Shown: piece by piece, positions 1 through 8,032 of the stretch
Layout of the letters: each line of letters begins with the position of its first letter
Position numbering within the stretch: the stretch's first letter is position 1
Assembly: GCF_003149085.1 (NCBI RefSeq)
Contig: NZ_QGDT01000004.1
Span: 434,001 to 498,000, forward strand
Direction of reading: 5' to 3'
From: Dyadobacter jejuensis
Lineage (GTDB): Bacteria; Bacteroidota; Bacteroidia; Cytophagales; Spirosomataceae
DNA length: 64,000 nt
The notes under the pieces: generated by a model
What the model saw: only the letters and a program-made list of their open reading frames with translations
Told to the model about the DNA's origin: nothing
Database searches by the model: none
Program-made: the position numbers and the translations under genes

Positions 1-1204
1 AATACGCCGATAATTGTCGCTCCCATGCTTCATCGAGCTTAGCACGCACTAGGCCCGAGTCGAAGGCCTGCAGGATACCGCCGTAGGACTCCCAGTCCAA
101 AAATTGTCTCCATGCAGCCTCTTTAATTCCTTGGGTCATTTGCTCAAACAAGTAAGCGCCAGCAGTTGGGTCGACGATGTGGCCAATTTTTGCCTCATAA
201 CCTAAGAGCAAGGGGATATTTTGAGGTAACGTCAGTCCGGCTGATGGTGGCTCGACCTGTGCAGCGGGCATCAAGATGGCATCACAGCCGCCCATGGCGA
301 TACTCATGGCTTGGGTAGTCATCCTTGCCAGGTTCAAATAGGACTCCGAAGCTTTATAGTAACGTTCCGAGCATGACCCGACAATATAGGGATTGATGGC
401 TGCCGGCGGAATTTCATAGTATCGGCCTATTTGATTGACCAGGACTCTTAAAGCCCTGATTTTGGCTATTTCTGACAGATAATTTGGCCCTATCGATATC
501 GTAAAGAATGCAGCCTCAAGAACCGACTGTGGGGGGATGCCTCGGTCGGTAAAAAAGTCGAGATAAAAGACTAATGCAGCGGTAATCAGGCTTAGTTCCA
601 AAACCGGATCGCCTCCGGCGGCTTCATATATTTGCCCATCGATCATAAAGCTGAAAAAGCCCGGTGGGTGTTTCGTTTTTAGCGCCTGTGCCAGCCTGTC
701 CATGTACGACAAATGGGGAGTTTTTTGGCTCATCCACAGTGCCAAAGGGTCTATCGCATGGCCCCCGGGCGACGATGTGGGGAGCTCGGTGCCCATCCAT
801 ACTTCATGGCCCTCGCTAGCCAGAGCATACACCGTGAGGTGTGGTATAGCCTTACGCTTCTCGAGGAAGGTCTTTCGTTGCTCGGCTGACCAAGTGGTAT
901 AGTCTAGCCATAATCCACCCATCTCCGTCATATGAGTATTTTCCAGGTGTATTACTGCCATGTCAAAACTACGGACGGGAATCACTTGAACCAGACCCTT
1001 GGTTTTTTTTTGCGCCTGTTGATTAAAATGTAGCTGGGCTTCGGTCAGGAATAGTTTTTTATAGTAACGATCGGAGAGCACGCCGCTACCAATCTCCCAG
1101 GGGGTAAGCTGAGATAGGGGTTTGTGCAATTCCGCTTCGGCTTTTTTTTGCCAATCTCCGGGATTGGGTACCGAAAACTCGCTTATTGATGAATCTAAAC
1201 ACAT
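1..1204 (-). CDS. mutA: methylmalonyl-CoA mutase subunit, small-subunit-like (partial, C-terminus outside window)
   Basis: Reading the minus strand from the ATG at 1204-1202 gives an open frame of about 401 codons with no stop before the window edge, so the 3' end is missing. The protein resembles the substrate-binding TIM-barrel part of methylmalonyl-CoA mutases: an N-terminal region ending in GDWQKKAEAEL, the segment NPYIVGSCSERYYKASESYL, and the GGCDAI...DPTAGAYLFEQMT region. The sequence is divergent from catalytic large subunits, which fits the small (structural) subunit. The family interconverts succinyl-CoA and methylmalonyl-CoA in the cytoplasm using B12; no B12-binding domain is visible in the part shown. 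It is divergent from dnaA. mutB would be expected downstream, beyond the left edge. Confidence 0.85.
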   Translation of the reverse strand, partial: MCLDSSISEFSVPNPGDWQKKAEAELHKPLSQLTPWEIGSGVLSDRYYKKLFLTEAQLHFNQQAQKKTKGLVQVIPVRSFDMAVIHLENTHMTEMGGLWLDYTTWSAEQRKTFLEKRKAIPHLTVYALASEGHEVWMGTELPTSSPGGHAIDPLALWMSQKTPHLSYMDRLAQALKTKHPPGFFSFMIDGQIYEAAGGDPVLELSLITAALVFYLDFFTDRGIPPQSVLEAAFFTISIGPNYLSEIAKIRALRVLVNQIGRYYEIPPAAINPYIVGSCSERYYKASESYLNLARMTTQAMSIAMGGCDAILMPAAQVEPPSAGLTLPQNIPLLLGYEAKIGHIVDPTAGAYLFEQMTQGIKEAAWRQFLDWESYGGILQAFDSGLVRAKLDEAWERQLSAY

Positions 1205-1393
1205 AAATCGTGTTATTGAGCTTATGAATATAATATTTCCTTAGATCGGCAATGGTATTATAAAAAGTAATATTTGACTTTTATGCGGGTCATGGGGCTA
1301 ATTTAGGAAAAAATTGATGCTAGCGTACCGATACAAACAAAAAATAAACTTGTTTAAGCCCGTTCAGCATGTTAAATTGAAAATCATTTCGTC

Positions 1394-1420
1394 TTGGCAT
1401 GCAGGTATTTTATATCTTTG
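1394..1420 (+). promoter_or_regulatory. putative promoter of dnaA
   Basis: TTG at 1394-1396 and TATCTTTG at 1413-1420, separated by 16 nt, resemble the Bacteroidota consensus (TTG then TAnnTTTG). The -7 element is a perfect match; the spacer is shorter than the usual 19-20. It lies about 45 nt upstream of the dnaA start. No DnaA-box cluster was seen in this 260-nt divergent gap. Confidence 0.45.
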
Positions 1421-1463
1421 CCGTCCTTTTAAGTTTTAACATCAAGGCCTTGGAATTCATACA

Positions 1464-2891
1464 TTGGAAAGAGTAACTACATATAGAGAAGTTGATCAGA
1501 TCTGGGATGCCTGTTTAAGGGTAGTCCAGCAACACATTCCCGAAGAAAGTTTTAAGACTTGGTTCGAGCCCATACGTCCGTTAAAACTCATTGGTAAAGT
1601 GTTGACGATTCAGGTTCCAAGCCAGTTTTTCTACGAATGGCTGGAGGATAATTATGTAAATTTGTTGCGCAAGGCGTTGGACTATGCCATTGGCCGGGAT
1701 GGCCTATTGGAGTATTCTATCATTGTCGATAAGGGCAACGATAGTCACCAACCCCTCACGATGAACGTATCGGCGCCTAAGTCTGCTCATTATGCCGGGC
1801 CCGATAACTTTGGTACCGACCCCCGTAAAGGAGTCAATGGCTCGGGAAAGGACCAAGATTCGATGAATTTGGATACCTATTTGAACGCCAATTACTCTTT
1901 TGATAACTTTATAGAAGGAGATTGTAACCGCCTTGCACGCTCAGCAGGCTTTGCCGTAGCACAGCGCCCTGGGCTTACCTCCTTTAACCCTTTGATGATG
2001 TATGGTGGGGTAGGATTGGGGAAAACACACCTAGTTCAGGCCATAGGAAATTACATTATGAATCATTTTGACAACAAGATGGTCCTGTATGTCTCTTCCG
2101 AAAAGTTTACCAATCAGTTTATAAACTCCATCAAAAACAACACCTTACAGGAGTTTACCGATTTCTATATGAAGGTGGACGTACTAGCGATCGACGACGT
2201 ACAATTCCTCTCGGGCAAGGAGAAGACACAAGATACTTTCTTTCATATCTTTAACCATTTGCATCAGCTAGGTAAGCAGATCATCATGACGAGTGATCGC
2301 CCTCCTAGAGAATTGCAAGGCCTGCAGGATCGTCTATTGTCACGGTTTAAATGGGGCTTGACGGCCGATCTGCAGACGCCGGATTACGAAACGAGGATAG
2401 CCATTATCCAGAAAAAAATTCAGTCGGAAGGCATAGCGATCGATTTCGACGTGATCGAGTACATTGCCCATAGTGTCAATTCTAATGTTAGAGAATTGGA
2501 AGGGGTAATCGTATCCTTGATGGCGCAGGCCTCCCTTACTCGGCGTGAAATTGACGTGGAGCTAGCGAAAAATACGCTGAAGAATATCGTTATGAATGAA
2601 AATAAAGAGGTGACCATCGACACCATTCAGGAGGTCATCGCCGATTATTTTCAAATATCTATTGCCGACTTAAAGAGTAAGAGCCGCAAAAAAGAAGTAG
2701 TATATCCGCGTCAGCTGGCGATGTTTCTGGCCAAAGAATATACTGAATTGCCTCTAAAATCGATTGGCTATCATTTTGGTGGCCGCGATCATAGTACGGT
2801 GATTCACTCCATCCAGAGTATCAACTTACTTATGGATGAAACCCCCGATGTGGACGAAACTTTACAAAAACTTCGCAGCTACTTTAAGTAA
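1464..2891 (+). CDS. dnaA: chromosomal replication initiator DnaA
   Basis: 475 residues, normal family length. Domain I is at the N-terminus (IWDACLRVVQQHIPEESFKTW), followed by a variable linker at about 90-140. The AAA+ domain has Walker A GGVGLGKTH at about 181-189, Walker B LAIDDVQ at about 240 and an arginine-bearing SRFKWGL segment. The C-terminal DNA-binding domain carries the DnaA signature GGRDHSTVIHS at about 440-450. It binds DnaA boxes, melts oriC and loads the helicase. The frame opens with TTG at 1464; no in-frame ATG lies nearby upstream and the N-terminus aligns with domain I from there, so TTG is taken as the start. It stands alone, with the neighbour at 2944 in the same direction. 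A short GC hairpin at 2914-2926 follows the stop but has no T-run. Confidence 0.97.
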   Translation: MERVTTYREVDQIWDACLRVVQQHIPEESFKTWFEPIRPLKLIGKVLTIQVPSQFFYEWLEDNYVNLLRKALDYAIGRDGLLEYSIIVDKGNDSHQPLTMNVSAPKSAHYAGPDNFGTDPRKGVNGSGKDQDSMNLDTYLNANYSFDNFIEGDCNRLARSAGFAVAQRPGLTSFNPLMMYGGVGLGKTHLVQAIGNYIMNHFDNKMVLYVSSEKFTNQFINSIKNNTLQEFTDFYMKVDVLAIDDVQFLSGKEKTQDTFFHIFNHLHQLGKQIIMTSDRPPRELQGLQDRLLSRFKWGLTADLQTPDYETRIAIIQKKIQSEGIAIDFDVIEYIAHSVNSNVRELEGVIVSLMAQASLTRREIDVELAKNTLKNIVMNENKEVTIDTIQEVIADYFQISIADLKSKSRKKEVVYPRQLAMFLAKEYTELPLKSIGYHFGGRDHSTVIHSIQSINLLMDETPDVDETLQKLRSYFK

Positions 2892-2943
2892 TCTTTAGTA
2901 AGATGAGTACTCGCCCCTGTGAGGGGAATAACCCGGGGTAGTT

Positions 2944-3927
2944 ATGGATATCAGAAGGGTACCTAGAGCTGCAATCGACGACGCCCAATGGGATCGGTTA
3001 ATCTCCCATAGCCGGCAAGGAGTCCTATATGCCTTTAGCTGGTATTTGGATCGGGTATGTGAGCGCTGGGAAGCCTTGGTCGTCGGTGGTTCGACAGGAT
3101 ATTCCCTGGTGATGCCCATACCCTTAAGACGAAAATGGGGGCATTGGGTGGTATCTCAACCCTACTTCTGCCAATATCTGGGTGTCTTCGCTCAAGAGGC
3201 CATAGCAGCCGATGTTTTGAAGCAATTCGTATCGGCTATGGTCCGTCATTATTCCTATATCTCTAGCTATTCCTTTTCTCCATACCATGGAGCAGCGCTT
3301 GCGTCCGAAAAGGGACGCTCATTACTCGTAGGAAATGTGGAATTGGAGCATACGCATTGGCTGCGTATCGCTGAGGGGAGCAGCGGGCGCCTATATACTG
3401 CCGATCGCCGCAGAAACTTAAGGAGCGCAAATAGGTATGGATGGTCCATAGTAGATTCTACCGATATGAATCCACTCATCGAACTGTTTAAGAAATATCA
3501 TGCCCCGACCATAGGCGTACATCCTCGGGCCTATGAGTCGTTGCGGCGCATTGTAAGTCTGGCAAAGGTGCGTGTCAGTATTCAATATGCATGCCTAGCG
3601 GGGCAGATCCATGCCGGTATATTGATTGTCGAATCGATGGGACATGCCATATACCTATTTAACGCCTCCGACACAGTGGGCCGGAGGGGGAACGCCCGTA
3701 CCCTTCTGATCGATCGCTATCTGCAAAGGAATTCCAAAGACCTAAAACTATTTGATTTCGAATCTCCACCGATAGCTTCTATTTCCAGTTTTTATGCAAG
3801 CTTTGCCGCCGAAGCAGTTCCTATTATTAAGATTTCTAATAACCGGATGTCATTCCCTATTCCCACACTCATGCGATGGCGAAGGGCATTTTACTGGAAC
3901 TTGAGGTCGGTTTTCAAGCCTTTGTAG
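2944..3927 (+). CDS. FemAB/GNAT-like acyltransferase family protein, function unknown
   Basis: 327 residues. The overall pattern recalls the double-GNAT fold of FemAB-like proteins common in Bacteroidota: an N-terminal half with LPLRRK-like and QPYFCQYLG segments, and a C-terminal half with GQIHAGILIVESMGHAIYLF and later DFESPPIASISSFYASFAAE. No catalytic residue can be named. FemAB relatives transfer aminoacyl or acyl groups to cell-wall or surface precursors, but the substrate here is unknown. The ATG at 2944 is 52 nt after dnaA. The 3' end overlaps the convergent DUF3108 gene by 37 nt, so the two mRNAs would share a complementary tail. Confidence 0.6.
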   Translation: MDIRRVPRAAIDDAQWDRLISHSRQGVLYAFSWYLDRVCERWEALVVGGSTGYSLVMPIPLRRKWGHWVVSQPYFCQYLGVFAQEAIAADVLKQFVSAMVRHYSYISSYSFSPYHGAALASEKGRSLLVGNVELEHTHWLRIAEGSSGRLYTADRRRNLRSANRYGWSIVDSTDMNPLIELFKKYHAPTIGVHPRAYESLRRIVSLAKVRVSIQYACLAGQIHAGILIVESMGHAIYLFNASDTVGRRGNARTLLIDRYLQRNSKDLKLFDFESPPIASISSFYASFAAEAVPIIKISNNRMSFPIPTLMRWRRAFYWNLRSVFKPL

Positions 3928-4685
3928 GCCTTGATATCCATTTCCAAGGAACCAATGGCGAGTTCTACCTCGGCCTTTAGTGGGATTTTGTTCTCGTCGT
4001 CCGATACCCATAATCGCATGGCCCCTTCACCTTTAAAAAACTTATTGTCGGGTATCAGAGGGTTGAGGCGTAATACCTTGGTTCGTCCAAATTTGGTATT
4101 AATCACGTCTTTCCCAACATACCGCACCTTTAACTTATAAGTCTTGCCATCGAAAAAGGTGGGCATCTCAATAATATCCCCTTCGCTTACCCGGTCAAAA
4201 TTGATGGTTCGCAAAAAGAAATACCCACTGATGAGGTCGTGAACGTTATTGGGGACAGGGTAGGTCTTGGTTTCATTTTTAATGGTCGAAATAGCCAAGT
4301 CTTTACCATGGTTAAATAGTACGGTTTCCTCTTTTCGGTATTTGTTTTCTTGGATATTGCGCTGAAACATCAGGGGTAAAATCGCCGTGGTGTCTACATA
4401 GGAGCGCCAAGTATCTCTTACCCGTGAAATAAGGTCGAAGGCCCCTACAGTTCTGCCAAATACGTTGATCCGATAGCAAGGTCGGTTGCTCACCGTAGAC
4501 ACGTTTTTTGCGATGTCGACCTTGGCTTCCGCCGCATTGATAAAGCCATAATGCACCCGGTATTCTACCCTTTCGCCAGTACCGAAGCTATTGTTAGGTA
4601 CCACGCGGTATTCGTCTCTTTGCGTGAAGGCATACAGGCACAGTATAGGGACAACCAGTAGGCCGATGATACTTAATCTTTTCAT
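3891..4685 (-). CDS. DUF3108 domain-containing exported protein
   Basis: 264 residues with an N-terminal signal peptide (MKRLSIIGLLVVPILCLYAF). The body matches the DUF3108 pattern: GERVEYRVHYGFINAAEAKVDI near the N-terminus, then RVRDTWRSYVD, and a C-terminal LWVSDDENKIPLKAEVEL. DUF3108 proteins are periplasmic or outer-membrane-associated with a predicted beta-rich lipocalin-like fold; the biochemical role is unknown. It lies 9 nt downstream of the aminopeptidase gene at 4695-5729 and is probably co-transcribed with it. It overlaps the convergent gene at 2944-3927. Confidence 0.8.
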   Translation of the reverse strand: MKRLSIIGLLVVPILCLYAFTQRDEYRVVPNNSFGTGERVEYRVHYGFINAAEAKVDIAKNVSTVSNRPCYRINVFGRTVGAFDLISRVRDTWRSYVDTTAILPLMFQRNIQENKYRKEETVLFNHGKDLAISTIKNETKTYPVPNNVHDLISGYFFLRTINFDRVSEGDIIEMPTFFDGKTYKLKVRYVGKDVINTKFGRTKVLRLNPLIPDNKFFKGEGAMRLWVSDDENKIPLKAEVELAIGSLEMDIKAYKGLKTDLKFQ

Positions 4686-4694
4686 TATATTTCT

Positions 4695-5729
4695 TTAAGG
4701 TGAGTCGTGTATGGATTTGAGCTGATTGAGGTAAGTTTTAAAATTACTGTCATACTTTTCTTCAAATTCCTTCTTAAATATTTTCTGTTGGGACCTGTAT
4801 GTCTTATAGGAAATAAAAACCGCATTATTCGGCAGCTCCCTCGTTTCGTTATTTTTACGACTATATAACGCCATTTTTCCATTTAGCAATGTATCTATAT
4901 TCGATACTATCGCCGCAATGGCGCTGTGTTTCAAGGAGTCCTTTGTGATTTCCGAATACTTTTGTGTTTCAAAACTGTCGTATAAACTATCCAGAATCTG
5001 ACTGCCTCGCAGCATATGTTGGGCGTAGGCTTCATTATAGTTTTTACTAAATCTATAATTTTTAAGTTCCTTAGAGTCGGGTCCATATTTAAAGATCAAG
5101 AACCGTTCAGCCCCATAATTACCAATAAAACTTGCTAAATTCTCATTGAGTTCTAAGTTGCTTTTTACAAATAACGTACCATGCGTTAGTTCATGGAGGA
5201 TTAAATTGGCCAGGCTTCCCTCACTTTTGGTAAGCATACTCGATAGAATGGGGTCTTTAAGATATCCTAGTGTAGACCAAGCCGATACCTCCCCAATATC
5301 AGTATCATAGCCTTTATTTTTGAGTACTAGTTCGTCCGACACCGCTCTGGTAGAATCGAAATAGCCCTTATAAGGGAAACTCCCTATGATAGGAAAATGC
5401 CATTTGTATGCTTTGATACGGTATTTTTCAGAAGCGGTCACTAGCCATATCAGTGGCTTGCCCTTTTGATCGTAGAAGGTCGTGTAGTTGTCGGAAGGGG
5501 TAAGGCCCAAGGAGTCCACGCCAAATTGCTTGATTTCCTCGATCAGTCGAATTTGCGCTTTTAGTGAATCCGGAAAGCTCGGATCCTGAAGAACTTCTTC
5601 CACAGGTACCACATTCCAGATGATGTCTAATTGTCCCTTGGCCTGCATGTAACCATAGCTCAGTAGTTCCCGATAATAGAGGCCCGACCCAATGAGTAAA
5701 ACACCCAAGACTAAAAATGCTTTCTTCAA
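4695..5729 (-). CDS. putative zinc aminopeptidase (PF10023-type)
   Basis: 344 residues. An N-terminal hydrophobic segment (FLVLGVLLIGSGLYY) acts as signal peptide or membrane anchor. The motif HELTH (HExxH) at about residue 182 followed by NENLASFIGNYGAE supplies a third zinc ligand (Glu), a gluzincin-like arrangement matching the putative aminopeptidase family PF10023. The conserved segments EVSAWSTLGYLKDPILSSML and SEGSLANLILHELTHG are also typical of that family. Known members are predicted zinc peptidases of the cell envelope; the substrate is unknown. It lies upstream of the DUF3108 gene with a 9-nt gap and probably forms a two-gene unit with it. A strong hairpin at 5752-5786 separates it from the desaturase gene. 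Confidence 0.8.
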   Translation of the reverse strand: MKKAFLVLGVLLIGSGLYYRELLSYGYMQAKGQLDIIWNVVPVEEVLQDPSFPDSLKAQIRLIEEIKQFGVDSLGLTPSDNYTTFYDQKGKPLIWLVTASEKYRIKAYKWHFPIIGSFPYKGYFDSTRAVSDELVLKNKGYDTDIGEVSAWSTLGYLKDPILSSMLTKSEGSLANLILHELTHGTLFVKSNLELNENLASFIGNYGAERFLIFKYGPDSKELKNYRFSKNYNEAYAQHMLRGSQILDSLYDSFETQKYSEITKDSLKHSAIAAIVSNIDTLLNGKMALYSRKNNETRELPNNAVFISYKTYRSQQKIFKKEFEEKYDSNFKTYLNQLKSIHDSP

Positions 5730-5751
5730 TGTATTCTAATTTATAGTAAAA

Positions 5752-5786
5752 ATCCAGAGCCTAGAGCGACGCTCTAAACTCTGGAT
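5752..5786 (-). terminator. strong hairpin terminator after the desaturase gene
   Basis: Nested inverted repeat: outer arms ATCCAGAG (5752-5759) and CTCTGGAT (5779-5786), inner arms TAGAGCG (5762-5768) and CGCTCTA (5770-5776) around a single base. On the minus strand it is followed by a short T-rich stretch (TTTTACTATAAATT), so it probably ends the desaturase transcript. Confidence 0.7.
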
Positions 5787-5811
5787 AGCAAATTAGTCGT
5801 TATTTTATGGA

Positions 5812-6558
5812 TTACATATAGTTCAGGTCATTATTAGGCTTCAGCTTAATAATTTTAAGTTTATTTAATAATAAAATAAACGGATAAGTAGGGTCAAATT
5901 CATGCCATTTGAATCCAAAATTGGCCCTGCCACCATATTTATGGTGGTTGTTATGATACGATTCGCCCATCATCAAAAAGTCGAAAGGAAGTAAGTTCTT
6001 TGCGGTATCGTCTACTTTAAAGTTTACATACCCATAGCGGTGTGCATACCAGTTGATAATTACGCCATGGATAGGGCCCATCAGGAAATGAAAGGGCAAT
6101 AGCAAAAACATCCACCATTCCGTAGCAAATTGCAGGTAAAACACCACATAAAGTACGCCCCAACCGATTCGTGATACCCACATATCTCCAAGTTTTTCCA
6201 TAGGGACCCAGTTAGGCACACCTTTTTTAAACTTAGGGTCGATGGTGTCGGTCTTGTGGACGATCTTATTATAGTAGTTTTTTGTTTTCCACATCATATC
6301 CATCACACTATTGGAGAAGCTAGGTGAATGAGGGTCGTTTTCAGTGTCGGCATATGCATGGTGTAAGCGATGCATGACGCCATAGGCATAGGGGCTCAAA
6401 AAGGAAGAGCCCTGAAAGATCCAGGTGGCTATATAAAATGTTTTCTCCCAGAAAGGACTCATGGTAAACATTTTGTGGGCAGCGTATCTGTGTAAAAAGA
6501 AAGTTTGCATGAGCAAGGACAGATACCAATGTGCAATAAAGAAAATAAGTATGATCAT
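5812..6558 (-). CDS. acyl-lipid/acyl-CoA fatty acid desaturase
   Basis: Membrane di-iron desaturase with the three histidine boxes in order: HRYAAH, HRLHH (followed by AYADTENDPHSP) and HNNHH (in ESYHNNHHKYG). It introduces a cis double bond into membrane fatty acyl chains, probably at delta-9, and tunes membrane fluidity. Hydrophobic segments flank the boxes. The frame is open to a methionine at 6660, but the extra 34 residues are not family-like, and the conserved N-terminus begins MIILIFFIAHWYLSLLMQ, so the ATG at 6558 is preferred (248 residues). It is followed by its own terminator at 5752-5786. Electron donor and positional specificity cannot be read from sequence. Confidence 0.88.
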   Translation of the reverse strand: MIILIFFIAHWYLSLLMQTFFLHRYAAHKMFTMSPFWEKTFYIATWIFQGSSFLSPYAYGVMHRLHHAYADTENDPHSPSFSNSVMDMMWKTKNYYNKIVHKTDTIDPKFKKGVPNWVPMEKLGDMWVSRIGWGVLYVVFYLQFATEWWMFLLLPFHFLMGPIHGVIINWYAHRYGYVNFKVDDTAKNLLPFDFLMMGESYHNNHHKYGGRANFGFKWHEFDPTYPFILLLNKLKIIKLKPNNDLNYM

Positions 6559-6775
6559 GAATATTGGCAGGTAGTAAATAAATATTGAGTGCAAAGCTAA
6601 AGTGGACCGAATATTTAAATTATGATGGACGTCAGCCCAATACCTGAAATGCCTTAGCAAAGCATGGAAAGCCTACCTAGAAGAACTAAAGAGTTTTATG
6701 ATCTTAAAAATATCCAAAAACCTACCATGATTGATATTTTTTGAATCAAAATTGGCTATTAATATCCGAATAGCC

Positions 6776-6805
6776 TTGAATATACAATTAAAAGGAATAA
6801 ATTTA
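6776..6805 (+). promoter_or_regulatory. putative promoter of recA
   Basis: TTG at 6776-6778, exactly 19 nt, then TAAATTTA at 6798-6805 (7 of 8 to TAnnTTTG counting the free positions), about 90 nt before the recA ATG. It fits the Bacteroidota consensus. No LexA-like palindrome was recognised near it. Confidence 0.55.
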
Positions 6806-6893
6806 CAGTTGCATCCATCTGGCCTAACGTGCTGATACTGGATGTTATGTATACGGAAATTAATTTACACAAACTAAATTCACCTGACCATAT

Positions 6894-7958
6894 ATGGCAC
6901 AAGCATCAGATAAAGAAAACAAACTAAAAGCCTTACAAACCACCTTAGAGAAACTCGATAAAACCTTTGGTAAAGGAGCCGTAATGCGCCTGAGCGATAC
7001 CAAGGTTTTGGACGTCCCCGTTATTTCTACAGGGTCATTGGGCTTGGACTTGGCCCTTGGCGTAGGCGGCTTGCCACGTGGAAGGGTGGTAGAGATATAT
7101 GGTCCTGAGTCGTCGGGTAAGACCACCCTGGCCATGCACTCTATTGCGGAGGCTCAGAAGGCTGGAGGCCTAGCAGCTTTTATAGATGCTGAGCACGCTT
7201 TCGATCGTATATATGCCGAAAAGCTAGGTATCGACACCAGTAATTTGCTTATTTCGCAGCCCGACAGCGGAGAGCAAGCCTTGGAGATTGCTGAGCACCT
7301 GATTAGCAGCGGAGCCGTCGATATTATCGTAATTGACTCTGTGGCGGCATTGGTACCCCGAGCCGAATTGGAAGGCGAGATGGGCGATAGTAAAATGGGG
7401 CTACAAGCAAGGCTGATGTCTCAGGCCCTGCGAAAGCTGACTGGCGTGATCAATAAAACAGGATGCTGCTGTATCTTTATTAACCAATTAAGAGAGAAAA
7501 TTGGGGTAATGTTCGGTAATCCTGAAACAACAACAGGGGGTAACGCCCTGAAATACTATGCATCTGTTCGCCTTGATATCCGTCGAATAGGGCAGATAAA
7601 AGAGAGTGCCGACGCTATCCTAGGGAACCGTACCCGCGTAAAAGTGGTGAAAAACAAGGTGGCTCCTCCCTTTAAGGTGGTGGAATTCGATATCATGTAC
7701 GGAGAGGGAATATCGAAAGTAGGCGAAATCATTGACCTAGCTGTGGAGCTAGAAATCGTCAAAAAATCGGGGTCATGGTTTAGCTACGACGGCAATCGTC
7801 TCGGGCAGGGCCGTGATTCGGTAAAGGCGCTGATTCGCGACAATCCTGAACTGATGGAAGAACTTGAAGCGAAGGTGAGGGCTAAGGTCAATAATGTGCC
7901 CGATTTGCTAATAGACACCAGCGAGCCTAACGTTCACGATGATGGCAAGCCAGAATAA
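6894..7958 (+). CDS. recA: recombinase RecA
   Basis: 354 residues, normal length. Walker A GPESSGKT is at about 71-78, Walker B is [10 protein letters not shown] at about 144-153, and loop L1/L2 and MAW-like segments ([38 protein letters not shown]) are all in place. RecA forms ATP-dependent filaments on single-stranded DNA, carries out strand exchange and stimulates LexA cleavage where LexA exists. The short polar C-terminal tail is usual. It is a single-gene unit with a promoter at 6776-6805 and a strong terminator directly after the stop, shared with the convergent AAA ATPase gene. Confidence 0.98.
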   Translation: MAQASDKENKLKALQTTLEKLDKTFGKGAVMRLSDTKVLDVPVISTGSLGLDLALGVGGLPRGRVVEIYGPESSGKTTLAMHSIAEAQKAGGLAAFIDAEHAFDRIYAEKLGIDTSNLLISQPDSGEQALEIAEHLISSGAVDIIVIDSVAALVPRAELEGEMGDSKMGLQARLMSQALRKLTGVINKTGCCCIFINQLREKIGVMFGNPETTTGGNALKYYASVRLDIRRIGQIKESADAILGNRTRVKVVKNKVAPPFKVVEFDIMYGEGISKVGEIIDLAVELEIVKKSGSWFSYDGNRLGQGRDSVKALIRDNPELMEELEAKVRAKVNNVPDLLIDTSEPNVHDDGKPE

Positions 7959-7980
7959 AATGTAAAAAGTATAGAACCTA

Positions 7981-8019
7981 AAAAAGGCTCAGATTCTAAT
8001 GAATTCTGAGCCTTTTTTG
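7981..8019. terminator. bidirectional rho-independent terminator between recA and the AAA ATPase gene
   Basis: AAAAAGGCTCAGA-TTC (7981 onward) pairs with GAATTCTGAGCCTTTTT (to 8018). The A-run on the left and T-run on the right make it a good terminator on both strands, for recA (plus) and for the operon ending at 8033 (minus). Confidence 0.85.
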
Positions 8020-8032
8020 CGAGTAGGATTAT

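Noticed and set aside
702-902. 66-codon plus-strand ORF
   Set aside because: Lies opposite the methylmalonyl-CoA mutase gene, whose frame is clearly coding; no family features.
1205-1463. Replication origin beside dnaA
   Set aside because: No cluster of DnaA boxes (TTATCCACA-like) or AT-rich repeats was found; in Bacteroidota oriC is often not next to dnaA.
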